64,000 nt of DNA from Stackebrandtia nassauensis DSM 44728. Its GTDB lineage: Bacteria > Actinomycetota > Actinomycetes > Mycobacteriales > Micromonosporaceae. The notes below the pieces were generated by a model that made no database searches, was not told the origin of the DNA, and was given only the letters and a program-made list of their open reading frames with translations. Each line of letters opens with the position of its first letter. Within the stretch, counting starts at the first letter, position 1. Where the stretch lies: contig NC_013947.1 of assembly GCF_000024545.1 (NCBI RefSeq), positions 4,588,001 to 4,652,000 of the forward strand, written 5' to 3'. This document shows, piece after piece, positions 33,964 through 41,693 of the stretch. The translations under genes and the position numbers were made by a program.

Positions 33964-34845
33964 CTACTTGCCGGAGTTCTTGAGGGATTCGAAGACACGC
34001 GTGAACGACGCGGCGCCGTGCCCGTCGGCGACCTGCTGGTCGACCAGCGCTTTGAACTGTGCGAAGACCACGGGGTTGATCCCCGCGTCCACACCGGCCT
34101 GATGGATCGAGTCGGCGGCGGCCTTGGTGAAGTTCAGGTGCTGCACGTCGGTGCTGTAGTCACCGGAGTCCATCGCCGGAGCCTGTGCCGCGATGTGCGG
34201 CGCGATCGCCGTCAGCCACGGCACCGCCCGCGCCGCGAACGCGTCCGCCGAAACGCCAGCCGACGCGACCATCGCCGCGCCGTGGTAGAAGCCCGCGAAC
34301 ATGGTGTACATCCCCGACAGCAGCGCGAAGTCCCACAGCGAGGCCAGTCCCGCGTCGTCACCGAAGTACGCGGCCTCGCCCCACAGCTCCAAAAGCGGCT
34401 TGTACTTCGCGTGCACCGACTCCGTCCCGGAGTACAAGATGGACGAACCGGCCTGGCCGATCATGTCCGGGGTGGCCATGATGCCGCCGTCCAGATAGGC
34501 GATGTCGTTGGCGGCGGCCCACTGCGCGAGCTCGCGGGCCTGGTTCGGGGCGGTGCTGGTGAGGTTGACGAGAGTGCGTCCGGAAAGCTCGCCCACCACC
34601 GGATCCAGCGCGTCGTGCACCGACGCGTGGTCCAGCAGCACGGCCACCACCAGCGGACTGGCCGTCACGGCCTCCGACAGCGTCGCGGCCTCGGCGATGC
34701 CCTGGGACTTCAGATCCGCAGCCTTCCCAGGTGTCCGGTTCCACACCGTCGTGGCGTGGCCCGCCTTCGCCAGGGTCGCGGCCAGGGCCTTGCCCATCAG
34801 CCCCAGGCCCAGCACCGTCACGCGGGCAGCGTCATCTACAGCCAT
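33964..34845 (-). CDS. Imine reductase-like NAD(P)H oxidoreductase (IRED 2)
   Basis: A 293-residue IRED-type enzyme. Nucleotide loop VTVLGLGLMGKALAATLA, then TTVWNRTPGKAADL. The catalytic helix is GLASLWDFALLSGMYTMF, with Asp at the key position. The start at 34845 (MAVDDAARV) has AAAGGA upstream; an ATG at 34872 lacks one. It is the first gene of the IRED 2-IRED 1 operon, divergent from the HxlR regulator, which probably controls the pair. The two paralogues share a clear common origin. Confidence 0.85.
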   Translation of the reverse strand: MAVDDAARVTVLGLGLMGKALAATLAKAGHATTVWNRTPGKAADLKSQGIAEAATLSEAVTASPLVVAVLLDHASVHDALDPVVGELSGRTLVNLTSTAPNQARELAQWAAANDIAYLDGGIMATPDMIGQAGSSILYSGTESVHAKYKPLLELWGEAAYFGDDAGLASLWDFALLSGMYTMFAGFYHGAAMVASAGVSADAFAARAVPWLTAIAPHIAAQAPAMDSGDYSTDVQHLNFTKAAADSIHQAGVDAGINPVVFAQFKALVDQQVADGHGAASFTRVFESLKNSGK

Positions 34846-35013
34846 TGTGTTCAGTCCTTTGAGATCAGACATCGCGAACCCGGTCGCGATCGTTAAGTGA
34901 GTTGGTGTTGCCGACGCGTCGAGGTAATGTTCACCGCTGACAGCCCCATCGACAAGTACCTACAAAAAAGTTCGATACCCACCCGCGGGTAAGTAATGAG
35001 GTAGGAGCGTTAA

Positions 35014-35379
35014 ATGACCGAGCCGGTGAGATGCGGCCCATACTTCTGCGGCCTCGACGCGGCCATGGACGTGGTGAGCGGCAAGTGGAAGTCACTCGTC
35101 CTGTGGGAGCTGGAAGCCCACGGCACCCGACGCTACGGCGAACTCAAACGCAACCTGCCGGGCATCAGCGAGAAGATGCTCATCCAGACGCTGCGCGAGA
35201 TGGAAGCCGACGGTCTGGTGCACCGCGAGGTCTACAAAGAGGTCCCGCCCCGGGTGGAGTACTCCCTCACCGAGCACGGCGTCGCTCTCAACACCGCCCT
35301 GGCGCCGCTGGGTGCCTGGGGCACCGAACGCATCGGCCGCATCGGCGCCGACCGAGTAGAGATCCCGGAGTCCGTATGA
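35014..35379 (+). CDS. HxlR-family regulator
   Basis: A 121-residue winged-helix regulator. It begins CGPYFCGLDAAMDVVSGKWKSLVLWEL, then GELKRNLPGISEKMLIQTLREMEADGLV, the HxlR signature. It has two N-terminal cysteines (CGPYFC), and many HxlR proteins sense redox or electrophiles by such thiols. It is divergent from the two-IRED operon and likely controls it. Its stop overlaps the start of the GNAT gene (ATGA). A weak inverted repeat, TACCC-N6-GGGTA (34976-34991), lies upstream. Confidence 0.9.
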   Translation: MTEPVRCGPYFCGLDAAMDVVSGKWKSLVLWELEAHGTRRYGELKRNLPGISEKMLIQTLREMEADGLVHREVYKEVPPRVEYSLTEHGVALNTALAPLGAWGTERIGRIGADRVEIPESV

Positions 35380-35885
35380 ACGAAGTCCAACTTTTTCAGC
35401 TCCCCGACGCGGCCATCCACGCGCTGGCCGACGGCAACCTCGAAGCCGCCAGCGACCTGGCCGGGCTCAATCTGCCCCAGTACTTCACCGGGCCCGACAG
35501 CATCCACACCTGGGTCATGCGCAGCAAGCAGCTCGACGCCGATCCCGAGTGCGCGCCCTGGATCACCCGCGCCATCGTCGACACCACCACCGGGGCGGTC
35601 GTGGGCCGCGCCGGATTCCACGGCCCGCCCGACCCCGACGGGATGGTCGAGGTCGGTTACGCCGTCGACCCGACCCACCGCCGCCGTGGCTACGCCCGTG
35701 CCGCCTTCGAGGCGCTGCTCAACCGCGCCCGCACCGAGCCCACGGTGACGACGCTGCGCGCCACGATCCGTCCCGACAACACCGCGTCCCTCAACCTGAT
35801 CGCCGCGTACGGCTTCACCGAGAACGGCGAGCAGTGGGACGATGTGGACGGTCGCGAGATCATCTACGAGCTCGACGTCCGCTAG
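35376..35885 (+). CDS. GNAT-family N-acetyltransferase
   Basis: A 169-residue RimJ/RimL-type acetyltransferase. Its core is GMVEVGYAVDPTHRRRGYARAAFEALLNRA (acetyl-CoA loop RRRGYA), with RPDNTASLNLIAAYGFTENGEQW as the last motif. The ATG overlaps the stop of the HxlR gene, so it is in that operon. The substrate could be an amine related to the imine reductase products next door (inference). Its stop overlaps the end of the convergent hydrolase gene. Confidence 0.9.
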   Translation: MNEVQLFQLPDAAIHALADGNLEAASDLAGLNLPQYFTGPDSIHTWVMRSKQLDADPECAPWITRAIVDTTTGAVVGRAGFHGPPDPDGMVEVGYAVDPTHRRRGYARAAFEALLNRARTEPTVTTLRATIRPDNTASLNLIAAYGFTENGEQWDDVDGREIIYELDVR

Positions 35886-36718
35886 CGCAGGAACTCCCGC
35901 AACCGCTCCAGCAGCGCCTCGGGGCGTTCCTCGGCGACGAAGTGTCCACAGTCGGGTATCGCTTCGCCGCGCACGTTCTCGGCGTAGCGCTTCCACACGT
36001 CGAGGACGTCGAAGTTCCTCGGCAGTCCCTGTGATCCCCACAGTGCCAGCATCGGCATGGTCAGACGGCGCCCGGCCTCATGGTCGGCGTCGTCGGCCTC
36101 GGCGTCGTACGGGAACGACGCCCGATAGTCGTCGAACCCGGCCCGCAACGCCCCCGGCACCGAGAACGCCCGCACGTACTCGGCGATGGCCTCGGCCTCC
36201 AACCCGCCCCGATCGAAGGTCCACTGTTCGAAGAAGTGGCCCAGATACGCGCCGATGTCCTTACCCGCCAACAGTTCCGGCAGGTCGGGTTGCAGGTGGA
36301 ACATCCAGTGCCAGTACCCGGACGCCACCACGGCGCCCGCCCGCCACATCTCCCGGGTCGGCACGATGTCCAGCACCACCAACCGCTCCACCTCCTCGGG
36401 CCGGTCCAGACCCCACCGGTGCGCGACCCGCGCGCCCCGGTCATGCCCGACGACGGCTGCCGAGCCGAAGCCGAGCGACCGCAGCAGCCCGGACACGTCG
36501 GCGGCCATCGTTCGCTTGTCGTAGCCGCTCGTGGGCTTGTCGGTGCGGCCGTAGCCGCGCAGGTCCGGGGTGATCACCGTGTACCGCTCGGCCAGGCGGG
36601 GTGCGACCTTGCGCCAGCAGTGACGCGTCTGCGGCCAGCCGTGCAGCAGCACCAGCGGCGGCCCCTCGCCCGCGGTCTCGTAGTGCATCCGCAGTCCGTT
36701 GACGTTCGCGACGGCCAT
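35882..36718 (-). CDS. Alpha/beta hydrolase like haloacetate dehalogenases
   Basis: A 278-residue alpha/beta hydrolase. The oxyanion motif is LLHGWPQTRHCW, the nucleophile is Asp in VVGHDRGARVAHRW, and the catalytic His is in PDCGHFVAEERP. It carries the arginine pair (DRGAR), the halide-pocket HW in GYWHWMFHLQPDLPE, and the Tyr in FDDYRASF, all features of (fluoro)acetate dehalogenases; epoxide hydrolases of this fold lack the HW. ATG at 36718 is right because AGGGAG lies 8 nt upstream, whereas GTG at 36727 would overlap it. It is divergent from the CGNR regulator. Confidence 0.75.
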   Translation of the reverse strand: MAVANVNGLRMHYETAGEGPPLVLLHGWPQTRHCWRKVAPRLAERYTVITPDLRGYGRTDKPTSGYDKRTMAADVSGLLRSLGFGSAAVVGHDRGARVAHRWGLDRPEEVERLVVLDIVPTREMWRAGAVVASGYWHWMFHLQPDLPELLAGKDIGAYLGHFFEQWTFDRGGLEAEAIAEYVRAFSVPGALRAGFDDYRASFPYDAEADDADHEAGRRLTMPMLALWGSQGLPRNFDVLDVWKRYAENVRGEAIPDCGHFVAEERPEALLERLREFLR

Positions 36719-36731
36719 ACCGTCCACTCCC

Positions 36732-36764
36732 TTCTAACTGTCTTAGAGGGTTAGAAACTATCAT
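36732..36764. promoter_or_regulatory. Operator/promoter between hydrolase and CGNR gene
   Basis: TTCTAAC (36732-36738) and GTTAGAA (36750-36756) form a perfect 7-11-7 inverted repeat. TATCAT (36759-36764) ends 6 nt before the GTG at 36771, suggesting a leaderless CGNR transcript under its own control. Confidence 0.5.
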
Positions 36765-36770
36765 GGCGGG

Positions 36771-37307
36771 GTGACATACGAATGGGTGTGGGACGGGGGT
36801 CGGCCGTGCCTGGACTTCATCAACACCCGGCGCGACCGCTACGCCAGCGGCCACGAGATGCTCGCCGAGCCGTCCCACCTGCACGACTGGCTCCGTCGCG
36901 CCGGGCTCGTCGAACCCGACACGCCTGTCACGCCCAGCGAGCTAGACGACGCCCGCGACCTGCGCGAACAACTCGACCGAGTACTCGGCACCGGCGGCTC
37001 ACCATCGCCGGCCGACATCGACGCCGTCAACACCTGGGCCCGTCGGGCACCGATACCGCAACTGACCCCCGACGGGGGTGTCACCCCCTCCCACGTCGGC
37101 GTCGAAGCGGCCCTGGGCGTCATCGCGGCCGACGCCATCGACCTGCTGGCCGGTCACACGCGTCCGACGTTGCGGGTGTGCGCCTCCGACACCTGTGGAC
37201 TGCGCTTTCTCGACCGCTCCCCCGCCCGCAATCGACAGTGGTGCTCGATGTCCAGATGCGGCAACCGCGAGAAGGCCCGCAAACACTACGGACGCAAGAA
37301 GACCTGA
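36771..37307 (+). CDS. CGNR zinc-finger regulator (ABATE domain)
   Basis: A 178-residue protein. The ABATE domain begins WDGGRPCLDFINTRRDRYASG. The C-terminal CGNR zinc finger is VCASDTCGLRFLDRSPARNRQWCSMSRCGNREKARKHY, the four-Cys pattern that names the family. It is divergent from the alpha/beta hydrolase, with a 7-11-7 inverted repeat between them, so it probably represses that enzyme in response to an unknown ligand bound by the ABATE domain. Confidence 0.9.
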   Translation: MTYEWVWDGGRPCLDFINTRRDRYASGHEMLAEPSHLHDWLRRAGLVEPDTPVTPSELDDARDLREQLDRVLGTGGSPSPADIDAVNTWARRAPIPQLTPDGGVTPSHVGVEAALGVIAADAIDLLAGHTRPTLRVCASDTCGLRFLDRSPARNRQWCSMSRCGNREKARKHYGRKKT

Positions 37308-37383
37308 ACCCGGAATCCGCGGGCGGCCCCGGACGTTCCAGCCGGTGCCTAAGATCGAGACGCCAGCTACCAAGGAGTCGCAC

Positions 37384-38112
37384 ATGTCGAGCAACGCACC
37401 GCTGGAAGAGTTTCCCGAGGACGGCTGGAGCCGGGTGCTGGCCGTCGTCGCCCATCCCGACGACCTCGAATACGGCGCCGCGGGCGCGATCGCCCGCTGG
37501 ACCCGGATGGGCCGCGAGGTCGCCTACCTGCTGGCCAGCAAGGGCGAAGCGGGCATGGACGACACCCCACCCGAAACGGCGGGACCGCTACGCGTCCAGG
37601 AACAGATCGAGAGCGCGGCGGTAGTCGGCGTCACCGACGTCGAGTTCCTCGACCACCCCGACGGCCTCATCGAGCACACCGTCGAGCTGCGGCGCGACAT
37701 CGCCGCCGCGATCCGCCGCCACCGTCCCGACATCATCGTCACGATCAACCACCACCCCCACTGGGGACCCGGGTTCCTCAACATGGCCGACCACCGCAAC
37801 CTCGGCAACGCGGTCTTCGACGCGGTCCGCGACGCCTCAAACCGTTGGCTGTTCACCGATCTCGGTCTCGAACCGTGGTCGGGAGTCCAGAAGGTACTCG
37901 TCGCGGGCTCGCCGAACGCGACGCACGCCGTCGACATCACCGACACCCTGGACGCCGCCATCGAATCGCTCTCCAAACACGCGGCGTACCTGACCTCACT
38001 GGGCGACCACGGCATGTCCGACCCGGAGGAGTTCCTCACCACGATGGCCCTACAAACCGGCCAACGGTTCGGAGCTCGGCGGGCGACGTCGTTCGAAGTG
38101 TTCAACATGTGA
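37384..38112 (+). CDS. PIG-L family deacetylase
   Basis: A 242-residue LmbE-like zinc deacetylase. The metal motif is VVAHPDDLEYGAAGAI (HPDD), with the second histidine region PHWGPGFLNMADHRNLGNAVFDAV. Family members deacetylate GlcNAc-inositol (mycothiol synthesis, MshB) or antibiotic and bacillithiol intermediates. AAGGAG precedes the ATG at 37384. It lies 76 nt after the CGNR gene on the same strand. The substrate cannot be told, and the sequence is too short for a typical MshB. Confidence 0.9.
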   Translation: MSSNAPLEEFPEDGWSRVLAVVAHPDDLEYGAAGAIARWTRMGREVAYLLASKGEAGMDDTPPETAGPLRVQEQIESAAVVGVTDVEFLDHPDGLIEHTVELRRDIAAAIRRHRPDIIVTINHHPHWGPGFLNMADHRNLGNAVFDAVRDASNRWLFTDLGLEPWSGVQKVLVAGSPNATHAVDITDTLDAAIESLSKHAAYLTSLGDHGMSDPEEFLTTMALQTGQRFGARRATSFEVFNM

Positions 38113-38458
38113 GCGCTGACCGTCGGCTGGGCACGATGTGGCCCGGCTGGCGGCACTTGGCGCAGGCTCGCGGCTGGGGCACGATGTGCCCCGGCCGGGT
38201 GCGCTGCGCAGGCTCGCGGCTTCGGCACGATGTGCCTCGGCTGGCCTGCGCTGGTCGCAGGCTCGCGCCCGGGGCCACTGTGGCTGGCCCTCGCCGTCGG
38301 CGTGGCCTCGGCCCGCGCGGTGCGGCAGCTCCACGACCGACGATGCGCAGCCCACGCATTGCGGCTACTCCGCGACCGAGGCCGCAGCTACTCACCCCGC
38401 TCCTAGTCGGCAAGCCAGCTCACGACCAACGCCTCGATTCGGCTGGCCGCACACGAGC
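38113..38458. repeat. 346-nt gene-free region with ~47-bp tandem repeats
   Basis: Three tandem copies start at about 38130, 38178 and 38224 (48- and 46-nt steps), each containing GGCACGATGTG and GCAGGCTCGCG. They begin 17 nt after the deacetylase stop. The remaining 190 nt are G/C-rich with short repeats of GACCGA and GCAGC and no convincing gene. Confidence 0.75.
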
Positions 38459-39862
38459 TCAGCCGGACCGCGATGGCATCGGCTCCCGGGTCGGGGCGGG
38501 GGCCAGCGTCCACACGAGAGCGCACGCCCCCAGCTGGGTCGCGGCGATGAGGGCCAGCGGCAAGGCGGCGGGCAGCGACTCCAGCGCGCCCGCCAACGCG
38601 GTGCCGATGGCCGCCGCCGACAACTTCAACGCGGCCCCGGTCGTGAACACCTGGGCCCGCACCCCTGGCGGGGCATGAGCGGCGCGCACCTGAAGCGTCG
38701 CACTCAACAGCGGCCCGTCCCCGGCCACCGCGAACAGGACGAGGCACACGACAAGGTTCGGGGCCGCAGCGGCGAGCGCGAGGCTGACGCCGGTGACCAG
38801 CAAGCTGTATGCCGCCAACCGCTGCGGCGAGATCGGCGGGGTCCACTTCGTCAACGCCAAGGCTCCGGCCAGGGCACCGACGGCGAACGCGGTCACGAGC
38901 GCCCCGCCGAAGTCGCCGTCGCCCCACTGGCGGGCGGCGATGACGGCGGTGATGGTGAGGCCGCCGAGGCCGAGGTAAGCCAAGCACGTCGCCGCCGTCA
39001 CGGCGCGCAGCGTTTTGTCGCGCCACAACGCTTTCAGGCCAGCGGCCATGTCCGCCACCAAGCTCGGCTTCACCGCAGGGGGCACGGTCGTCGGCTCGCT
39101 TGGCTGCGGCGGCCCGGCCAGTTCGCTCGGCCGTCCGCCAGACGCTTCACGCTCCCTTGGCAGCGGCGGCTCAACCAGCTGGCTCGACTCCGACGCCAGC
39201 ACAGCCGTCGGCTCGGCTGGCCGCGGCGGCTCGGCCAGTTGGCTTGGCACTCGCGCATCGTCGTGCCGAGCGGCTGGGGATGTCGCGTCGGCCGCCGAGC
39301 CGAGCGGCGTTCGGCTCGCTGGAAGCAGCGCGATGAGGACGGCCGCGAGGGTGGCCGAGGTGGCCAGCATCCAGCCGGACCACTCGCCGCCCAACGTCGC
39401 CGCGACCGCCGTTGCCACGGCGGTGCCCGCGATCGAGGCCGCGTTGTAGGTCGCCGAGTCCCAGCTGTAGGCGCGTTCGCGGTGGCCCTCGGGTAGGAGC
39501 TCGGCGACCAGGCTCGACAGTCCGCCCGACACGACGGGGCCGCAGCAGCCGCCCACGGCCGCGATCGCGCAGACGGCGAGCAGCGGTACTCGGCCCAGCA
39601 GCAGGGTGGCGGCCGCGATCGTGGCCGCCACGATGAGGAGGCCGATCGCGTAGAAGCGGGTCGGGTGGCGGGCTCGGGAGGCCAGCGTGCCGATGAGGGG
39701 CGCGGCCAGCACGTGCGGGGCCAGCCAGGCGGCCGACAGCGCGGCGGCTTGGCCCACGCTTCCGGTGCGCTGCAAGGCGAGCAGCGCCATGGTCACGCCC
39801 ATGCCCTCCTCGGCGAATCGGGCGAGGAACGAGCCGGTGATGTAGCGGGTTGGCAGACGCAT
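38459..39862 (-). CDS. MFS transporter with repeat-filled central linker
   Basis: A 467-residue MFS protein of about 12 helices, of the macrolide-efflux/EntS-like kind (YITGSFLARFAEEGMGVTMALLAL). The cytoplasmic loop between helices 6 and 7 (about residues 186-266) is expanded and has three copies of a SQLAEPPRPAEP-like unit (near residues 207, 227, 246). It would be expressed under the 12-8-12 operator just upstream, opposite a CGNR regulator, and is probably its target. The export substrate is unknown. Confidence 0.85.
   Translation of the reverse strand: MRLPTRYITGSFLARFAEEGMGVTMALLALQRTGSVGQAAALSAAWLAPHVLAAPLIGTLASRARHPTRFYAIGLLIVAATIAAATLLLGRVPLLAVCAIAAVGGCCGPVVSGGLSSLVAELLPEGHRERAYSWDSATYNAASIAGTAVATAVAATLGGEWSGWMLATSATLAAVLIALLPASRTPLGSAADATSPAARHDDARVPSQLAEPPRPAEPTAVLASESSQLVEPPLPREREASGGRPSELAGPPQPSEPTTVPPAVKPSLVADMAAGLKALWRDKTLRAVTAATCLAYLGLGGLTITAVIAARQWGDGDFGGALVTAFAVGALAGALALTKWTPPISPQRLAAYSLLVTGVSLALAAAAPNLVVCLVLFAVAGDGPLLSATLQVRAAHAPPGVRAQVFTTGAALKLSAAAIGTALAGALESLPAALPLALIAATQLGACALVWTLAPAPTREPMPSRSG
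39079..39244 (-). repeat. Degenerate ~58-bp repeats inside the MFS gene
   Basis: Three in-frame units coding SQLAEPPRP, SQLVEPPLP and SELAGPPQP at 19-20 residue spacing. Their DNA words (GGCCGAGCCGCCGC, GAGCCGAC) resemble those of the non-coding stretches at 32.9 and 62.5 kb. Confidence 0.6.
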
Positions 39863-39870
39863 GAGCGAAA

Positions 39871-39902
39871 GTGTAACGTCTTATCTTAACAAGACGTTAC
39901 AC
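39871..39902. promoter_or_regulatory. Long palindromic operator, MFS/CGNR divergent region
   Basis: GTGTAACGTCTT (39871-39882) and AAGACGTTACAC (39891-39902): a perfect 12-bp inverted repeat around 8 nt, 9 nt upstream of the MFS start and 38 nt upstream of the CGNR gene. Confidence 0.8.
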
Positions 39903-39939
39903 GCGGTGCGCCGCATCGCGCGCCAACCGATACGGGACA

Positions 39940-40491
39940 GTGGTGCACGTGAACGCGACAACCGACGGCTTCCAGCCCGCCCAGCGGCTCGTCGACCTCG
40001 CCAACCTGGTCCGCCACGACCCGTCCGCGAGCCGCGAGCGACTGGCCGAGCTGCTGGCCACCCACGGCGAGTCCGCCGCCGAGCTGGCGAGCCTGACCGC
40101 CCGCGACGCCGAACGGCTGCGGGCCACCGCCACGGCGCTGGGCGACGTGCTCGCGCTGACCGACGTCGACGCCGCCGCCCACGCGCTCAACGCCCTCCTC
40201 GACGAGCACTCCGCCCACCCGCGACTGTCCAACCACGACGGACACGCGTGGCACCTGCACGTCGAGCGCGACTCCGGCTGGGACACCTGGCTCGCCGCGT
40301 CCGGGGCCCTCGCGCTGGCCCAGCTGCTCACCGAACGCGGCCGCCTCGCCTGGGGCGAGTGCGCCGCCGAGGGCTGCCGCAACCTGTTCCTGGACGACGG
40401 CCCCGGCTCCCCCCGCCGCTACTGTACGACCAAGTGCGCCAGCCGAGCCCGAGTGGCCGAACACCGCGCCCGCAAACGAACCGCGAGCTAG
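39940..40491 (+). CDS. CGNR-type zinc-finger regulator (ABATE domain)
   Basis: A 183-residue protein with an N-terminal ABATE-like helical domain (QPAQRLVDLANLVRHDPSASRERLAELL) and a C-terminal zinc finger CAAEGCRNLFLDDGPGSPRRYCTTKCASRARVAEHR. The finger ends CASR instead of the usual CGNR. GTG at 39940 is used; a GTG at 39949 is also possible. It is divergent from the MFS exporter, and the 12-8-12 palindrome between them is its likely binding site. Confidence 0.88.
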   Translation: MVHVNATTDGFQPAQRLVDLANLVRHDPSASRERLAELLATHGESAAELASLTARDAERLRATATALGDVLALTDVDAAAHALNALLDEHSAHPRLSNHDGHAWHLHVERDSGWDTWLAASGALALAQLLTERGRLAWGECAAEGCRNLFLDDGPGSPRRYCTTKCASRARVAEHRARKRTAS

Positions 40492-40556
40492 CCAGCCCAG
40501 CCAGTCGGCTGTCGCCCAGCCTGCGAGCATGCTCCTCGGGCCCCCAAAGCCGCGAA

Positions 40557-41561
40557 CTAGCCGCTGGCGTCCGCGATCACCCGCGAACCCCGGAACGTCC
40601 GGCGGTACTCGGCCGGGGACACTCCGATGTGGGCCGTGAAGTGGCGGCGCAGGTTGGCCGCCGTACCCAGACCGCTCAGCCGGGCGATCTTCTCGATCGG
40701 GGCGTCGGAGGTCTCCAGCATCGACTGGGCGTGCACCAGTCGCTGGTTGAGCAGCCACTTCAGCGGGGTGGTTCCCGTGGCGGCGTGGACGCGGCGGTAA
40801 AAGCTGCGCGGGCCCAGGTTGGCGCGACGGGCCATGTCGTCCACCGTGAGCGGACGGTCGAGATTGGCGTTGGCCCACTGCAACGCGCCGCCGATGCCGT
40901 CGTCCTCCGTGACCGGCACCGACAGGTCGATGTACTGCGCCTGGCCGCCCGCGCGATGCGGCGGCACCACCATGCGGCGAGCCAGGCGATTCGCCGTGAC
41001 CGCGCCGAGGTCGCGACGCACCAGGTGCAGGCACAGGTCCAACGCCGCCGTCATCCCCGCACTCGTGAGCACGTCGCCGTCGTCGATGTAGAGCACCGCG
41101 TCGTCCACAGTGACCTTCGGGTAGCGCTCCGCCAGGATCGGGGTGTGTTCCCAGTGCGCGGTGGCGCGACGGCCGTCCAGGATGCCCGCCGCCGCCAGCG
41201 CGAAGGCGCCGTCGCACAGCGCCACCATCCGCGCCCCGTTGGCGCGCGCCTGGCGCAGCGCGTCGACGAGCTCGGGGTACTCGCCGAAGTCGGTGCCCAG
41301 GCACCGTTCCGGGATCGAGGGGACGATCACGGTGTCGGCGGTGACGAGCTCGGCCAGCCCGTGGGTGGGCGTCAGCGAGACGCCGTACCCGAAGCTCCGC
41401 TCGACCGGCGTCAGCGAGCACAGCCGCAGCTCGTACCAGGGGTCGTGCAGGTCGGGCTGGGGCGTGCCGAACACGGCCGCGACGATGCTCAGTTCGTACA
41501 GCTCCCACGGCTGCGATCGGCCGTCTCCGGCCAGCGCCATGGCCACGGTTCCCGGGGACAT
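40557..41561 (-). CDS. GlxA-type regulator: GATase1-like domain + AraC DNA-binding domain
   Basis: A 334-residue protein. The N-terminal DJ-1/PfpI-like domain carries ARMVALCDGAFALAAAGILDGRRATAHW, with the Cys of the nucleophile elbow. The C-terminal AraC domain reads RPLTVDDMARRANLGPRSFYRRVHAATGTTPLKWLLNQRLVHAQSMLETSDAPIEKIARLSGLG. It is divergent from IRED 3 (132-nt gap) and probably regulates it. These proteins often respond to amines such as carnitine or ectoine, but the ligand here is unknown. Confidence 0.9.
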   Translation of the reverse strand: MSPGTVAMALAGDGRSQPWELYELSIVAAVFGTPQPDLHDPWYELRLCSLTPVERSFGYGVSLTPTHGLAELVTADTVIVPSIPERCLGTDFGEYPELVDALRQARANGARMVALCDGAFALAAAGILDGRRATAHWEHTPILAERYPKVTVDDAVLYIDDGDVLTSAGMTAALDLCLHLVRRDLGAVTANRLARRMVVPPHRAGGQAQYIDLSVPVTEDDGIGGALQWANANLDRPLTVDDMARRANLGPRSFYRRVHAATGTTPLKWLLNQRLVHAQSMLETSDAPIEKIARLSGLGTAANLRRHFTAHIGVSPAEYRRTFRGSRVIADASG

Positions 41562-41693
41562 GGCCCCACCGTACCTGTCACGAATTTTGCGATGCGGGGC
41601 AATCCTGACACTGTCATCGCGGACGACACCGCGCGAAGCTGGTCGACACAGGCGCCTGAGATTCCGATTCGACTACGCGAGGAGCGCGGAACA

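Noticed and set aside
35031-35375. N-terminal extension of the GNAT gene
   Set aside because: Overlaps the HxlR gene in another frame; the ATGA overlap at 35376 is the natural start.
38113-38270. Repeat array considered as CRISPR
   Set aside because: Only three copies, spacers not distinct, repeats diverged and no cas genes nearby.
39861-41693. An upstream extension of the IRED 3 frame by about 600 codons
   Set aside because: It covers the CGNR gene and the GlxA gene antisense; the GAGGAG-preceded ATG at 41694 is the true start.
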